DNA of 8,976 nt from CAZNRY01 sp964575675 (GTDB taxonomy: Bacteria; Eisenbacteria; RBG-16-71-46; CAIMUX01; VGJL01). The notes beneath the pieces are model-generated. The model was not told where the DNA came from and made no database searches. It was given only the letters and a program-made list of their open reading frames with translations. Each line of letters begins with the position of its first letter. The first letter of the stretch is position 1. This document shows positions 7,306 through 8,976 of this stretch, piece by piece. The stretch spans positions 1 through 8,976 of the forward strand of contig CAZNRY010000164.1 in NCBI GenBank assembly GCA_964575675.1. The letters are read 5' to 3'. The position numbers and the translations under genes were made by a program.

Positions 7306-7403
7306 CGAATGACTCGCCAGGCGCGCGGGCCCGTCGCAGGCGCGAGCCAGGGTGCTCGAACTCCCCGAGCGAGCGCCGATCCGGAGGAACCGTTCGACCG
7401 ACC
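7306..7403 (+). repeat. Dispersed structured repeat, copy B (first tandem unit)
   Basis: These 98 bases are repeated at 7409-7506 with two differences (T at 7334 versus C at 7437, G at 7352 versus A at 7455), a period of 103 bases. The copy starts CGAATGACTCGCCAGG and contains the GGC-GCGA-GCC mini-hairpin. A stem pairs TCGAAC (7356-7361) with GTTCGA (7392-7397). Because 103 is not a multiple of three, the units sit in different reading frames, which argues against a coding repeat. Confidence 0.85.
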
Positions 7404-7408
7404 CGCGG

Positions 7409-7506
7409 CGAATGACTCGCCAGGCGCGCGGGCCCGCCGCAGGCGCGAGCCAGGATGCTCGAACTCCCCGAGCGAGCGCCGATCCGGAGGAACCGTTCGA
7501 CCGACC
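7409..7506 (+). repeat. Dispersed structured repeat, copy C (second tandem unit)
   Basis: The second tandem unit. Its 3' end, CCGACCGGC to 7509, is the same as that of copy A, so the full element probably ends at 7509 and copy B lost its last bases at the junction. The stem pairs 7459-7464 with 7495-7500, extended by TCC (7465-7467) with GGA (7489-7491) across a short bulge. It ends 10 bases before the -35 of the tyrS promoter. Confidence 0.85.
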
Positions 7507-7519
7507 GGCGGTCACTCCT

Positions 7520-7548
7520 TTGACCTCGTCCGATCAGCGTGCGATACT
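7520..7548 (+). promoter_or_regulatory. Sigma70-type promoter of tyrS
   Basis: TTGACC (7520-7525) and GATACT (7543-7548) are separated by exactly 17 bases, matching the consensus at five and four of six positions. This is the best promoter I can see in the window. A start near 7555 gives tyrS a leader of about 95 bases. I see no T-box-like features in that leader. Confidence 0.6.
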
Positions 7549-7639
7549 CAGGAACAGATCAAACGAAGCAATGCTCATGCTCCAGGGGCTCGCCTCCGCG
7601 CAGGCCGCGCTTTTCGTGCGGAATCGACCCGGACCGAAG

Positions 7640-7646
7640 GGAGAGG
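7640..7646 (+). promoter_or_regulatory. Ribosome binding site of tyrS
   Basis: GGAGAGG ends four bases before the ATG at 7651. It decides the start: the longer open frame beginning at 7252 has no comparable site and would put the repeats inside the protein. Confidence 0.65.
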
Positions 7647-7650
7647 AATT

Positions 7651-8928
7651 ATGAAACCGGTCGCCGAACAGATCGAGATCCTCCTGTTCGGAACGCAGTT
7701 CGCGGATGAGGTCGAAGGAACGTCCGATTCGACGGATTCGACCGCAATGGGGCGGGTCGAGGGGCGATCTCTTCGGGAGCAGATGACCGCCGAGCTGACC
7801 GAGCGGTTGAAGGAGAACCGGCCGCTCCGCGTATACCTCGGCGTTGATCCGACGTCGACGAACCTCCATCTCGGCCACTTCGTCCCCATCCAGAAGCTCC
7901 GTCAGTTCCAGGAGCTCGGCCACCAGGTCGTCTTTTTGATCGGCGACTACACGGCGACGATCGGGGATCCATCCGGCCAATCCGGCGAGCGCCAGCGCCT
8001 CCGTCACGAGCAGGTGCTCGAGATGGGCCAGACGTACGCACAGCAGGCGTTCCGCCTGCTCGACCCGGCACTCACCGAGGTGCGACACAACGGAGAGTGG
8101 CTCTCGAAGCTCACCTTCGCTGAGATTGTCGATCTCGCGTCGATCTTCTCCCTCAAGTGGATCGTGAGCCGGCGGGATTTCCGCGACCGCCTCGATCGAG
8201 GCGAGTCCCTCCGCTTGCACGAAACGCTGTACAGCCTGATGCAGGGTTACGATGCGTACGCGCTCCATTGCGACCTTCAGGTCGGCGGGTACGACCAGCA
8301 CTTCAATCTCCTCGCCGGACGCTGGGTCCAGGAGCACTTCGGCGAGAAGCCGCACGTCATGCTGACCCTACCGCTCTTGATGGGGACCGATGGCCGGAAA
8401 ATGTCGAAGTCCTACGGCAACACGATTCACATCAATGACGCGCCCGAGGAGATCTTCGGCAAGACGATGCGGATCGCCGACGAGTTCATCGGCAACTACT
8501 TCGACCTGGCAACGGCCTTCCCCGCAGCGGACATCCGTGCCGCCAAGAAGAGGCTCGCGACGAAGAGCGAGAACCCGATGGACGTGAAGAAGGACCTCGC
8601 CGCGCACATCGTGGCCCTCTATCACGGGGCGGAAGCCGCCGGCCGGGCGGCTGCCCACTTCCGGCAGGTGATCCAGGAGAAGTCCGCCCCGGAAGACGTG
8701 GAAGTGGCGCGTGTCCCTGCGGGGCTGGCCCCGGGGACGTCCTGGGCGGACCTGCTCGTAACGCTCAAGCTTTCCGCGAGCAAGAGCGAGGTCCGCCGGT
8801 TGATCCAACAGGGCGGGTTCTATGTCGAGCAAGAGGCCGTCTCCGACCAGGCCGCCGCGTGGGATGGAAGACCCGAGACACTTATTCGCCTCGGGAAGAG
8901 GCGCTATTTCCGAGTCGTCCGGGGCTAG
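7651..8928 (+). CDS. tyrS: Tyrosyl-tRNA synthetase
   Basis: A class I aminoacyl-tRNA synthetase of 425 residues that charges tRNA-Tyr with tyrosine in the cytoplasm, working as a homodimer. The HIGH motif is HLGH (73-76) in GVDPTSTNLHLGHFVPIQKL. Tyrosine-site and dimer-domain segments follow: LIGDYTATIGDPSG (97-110), ETLYSLMQGYDAYAL (191-205) and DLQVGGYDQHFN (208-219). The mobile loop is a true KMSKS (250-254), as in the second bacterial TyrRS group, not the KFGKT of E. coli TyrS. Residues about 365-425 form an S4-type RNA-binding domain (LLVTLKLSASKSEVRRLIQQGGFYV). A short S/T/D-rich stretch (24-36) lies in the N-terminal helix region and is probably a surface loop. Length is normal. The start is fixed by GGAGAGG and by MKPVAEQIEILLFGT, a typical N-terminal helix. 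It has its own promoter and appears monocistronic within the window. Confidence 0.97.
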   Translation: MKPVAEQIEILLFGTQFADEVEGTSDSTDSTAMGRVEGRSLREQMTAELTERLKENRPLRVYLGVDPTSTNLHLGHFVPIQKLRQFQELGHQVVFLIGDYTATIGDPSGQSGERQRLRHEQVLEMGQTYAQQAFRLLDPALTEVRHNGEWLSKLTFAEIVDLASIFSLKWIVSRRDFRDRLDRGESLRLHETLYSLMQGYDAYALHCDLQVGGYDQHFNLLAGRWVQEHFGEKPHVMLTLPLLMGTDGRKMSKSYGNTIHINDAPEEIFGKTMRIADEFIGNYFDLATAFPAADIRAAKKRLATKSENPMDVKKDLAAHIVALYHGAEAAGRAAAHFRQVIQEKSAPEDVEVARVPAGLAPGTSWADLLVTLKLSASKSEVRRLIQQGGFYVEQEAVSDQAAAWDGRPETLIRLGKRRYFRVVRG

Positions 8929-8976
8929 ACGAGTTTGACTTCGGCTGAGAAGCGAGCCCGCGCGCCGCGAGGTCCG

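Larger units (their letters stand above)
7105..7650. other. Divergent intergenic region with repeats and two promoters
   Basis: This 546-base gap lies between the divergently read ligase and tyrS genes. In order it holds the ligase upstream region with a minus-strand promoter candidate (7160-7188), a GC-rich stretch with only small stems (GGCGC/GCGCC at 7215-7230, GCGATC/GATCGC at 7246-7266), two tandem repeat copies (7306-7506), a plus-strand promoter (7520-7548) and the tyrS leader. An open frame from 7252 runs in frame into tyrS, but it crosses the repeats and the promoter and does not resemble a TyrRS N-terminus, so I leave it out. Confidence 0.65.

Noticed and set aside
7306..7506. Tandem units as a CRISPR array
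   Set aside because: There are only two units of 98 bases with a 5-base gap, no spacer-sized unique segments and no cas genes nearby.
7306..7506. Repeats as a repeated protein motif (such as SERRSGGTVRP)
   Set aside because: The 103-base period shifts the frame between units, and the differences between copies preserve base pairing, not codons.
7252..7650. A 133-residue N-terminal extension of TyrRS, in frame with tyrS
   Set aside because: It runs through both repeat units and the promoter, has no resemblance to TyrRS, and the ATG at 7651 has a good ribosome site and a normal N-terminus.
7549..7650. T-box or other riboswitch in the tyrS leader
   Set aside because: The leader is only about 95 bases, and I see no T-box sequence, specifier stem or terminator hairpin.

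Overview
The window is GC-rich DNA, roughly 60-65% G+C by eye. It carries cell-envelope glycan genes between two housekeeping RNA-metabolism genes. The gene set (MsbA-type exporter, two glycosyltransferases including a GT9 heptosyltransferase-type enzyme, and an O-antigen ligase/Wzy-type membrane protein) indicates a Gram-negative, LPS-making bacterium. The ABC exporter has a long extracytoplasmic insert between its first two membrane helices, which I associate with FCB-type and related lineages. With the GC content and the abundant intergenic repeats, this suggests an uncultured or deep-branching high-GC lineage, but that assignment is only an inference.

Layout. Plus strand, 1-4536: the 3' part of rtcB (RNA ligase, cut by the window edge), then an MsbA-like ABC exporter 23 bp downstream, then a GT4 glycosyltransferase. 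The GT4 start lacks its own ribosome site and overlaps (ATGA) the stop of a 25-codon leader ORF that has a perfect GGAGGT. Next is a 239-bp convergent gap (4537-4775) holding a structured repeat. Minus strand, 7104-4776: an O-antigen ligase-like gene and a GT9 glycosyltransferase overlapping by 14 bp, so translated as an operon. Then comes a 546-bp divergent gap (7105-7650) with two tandem copies of the same repeat, flanked by a plausible promoter on each side. Last, on the plus strand, is tyrS (7651-8928). The final 48 bp hold nothing I can identify.

How the genes fit together: the exporter probably flips lipid A-core or another lipid-linked glycan across the inner membrane. The GT4 and GT9 enzymes would add sugars on the cytoplasmic face. 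The ligase-like protein would join or polymerise glycan on the periplasmic face. rtcB and tyrS look like unrelated neighbours.

The most interesting feature is a dispersed intergenic element in three copies (4703-4776, 7306-7403, 7409-7506). The copies share a GCGA-capped mini-hairpin and a larger hairpin. Differences between the copies preserve pairing in that larger hairpin (A-T to G-C, T-A to T-G, and a repaired C-A mismatch), as expected for a structured RNA or DNA element.
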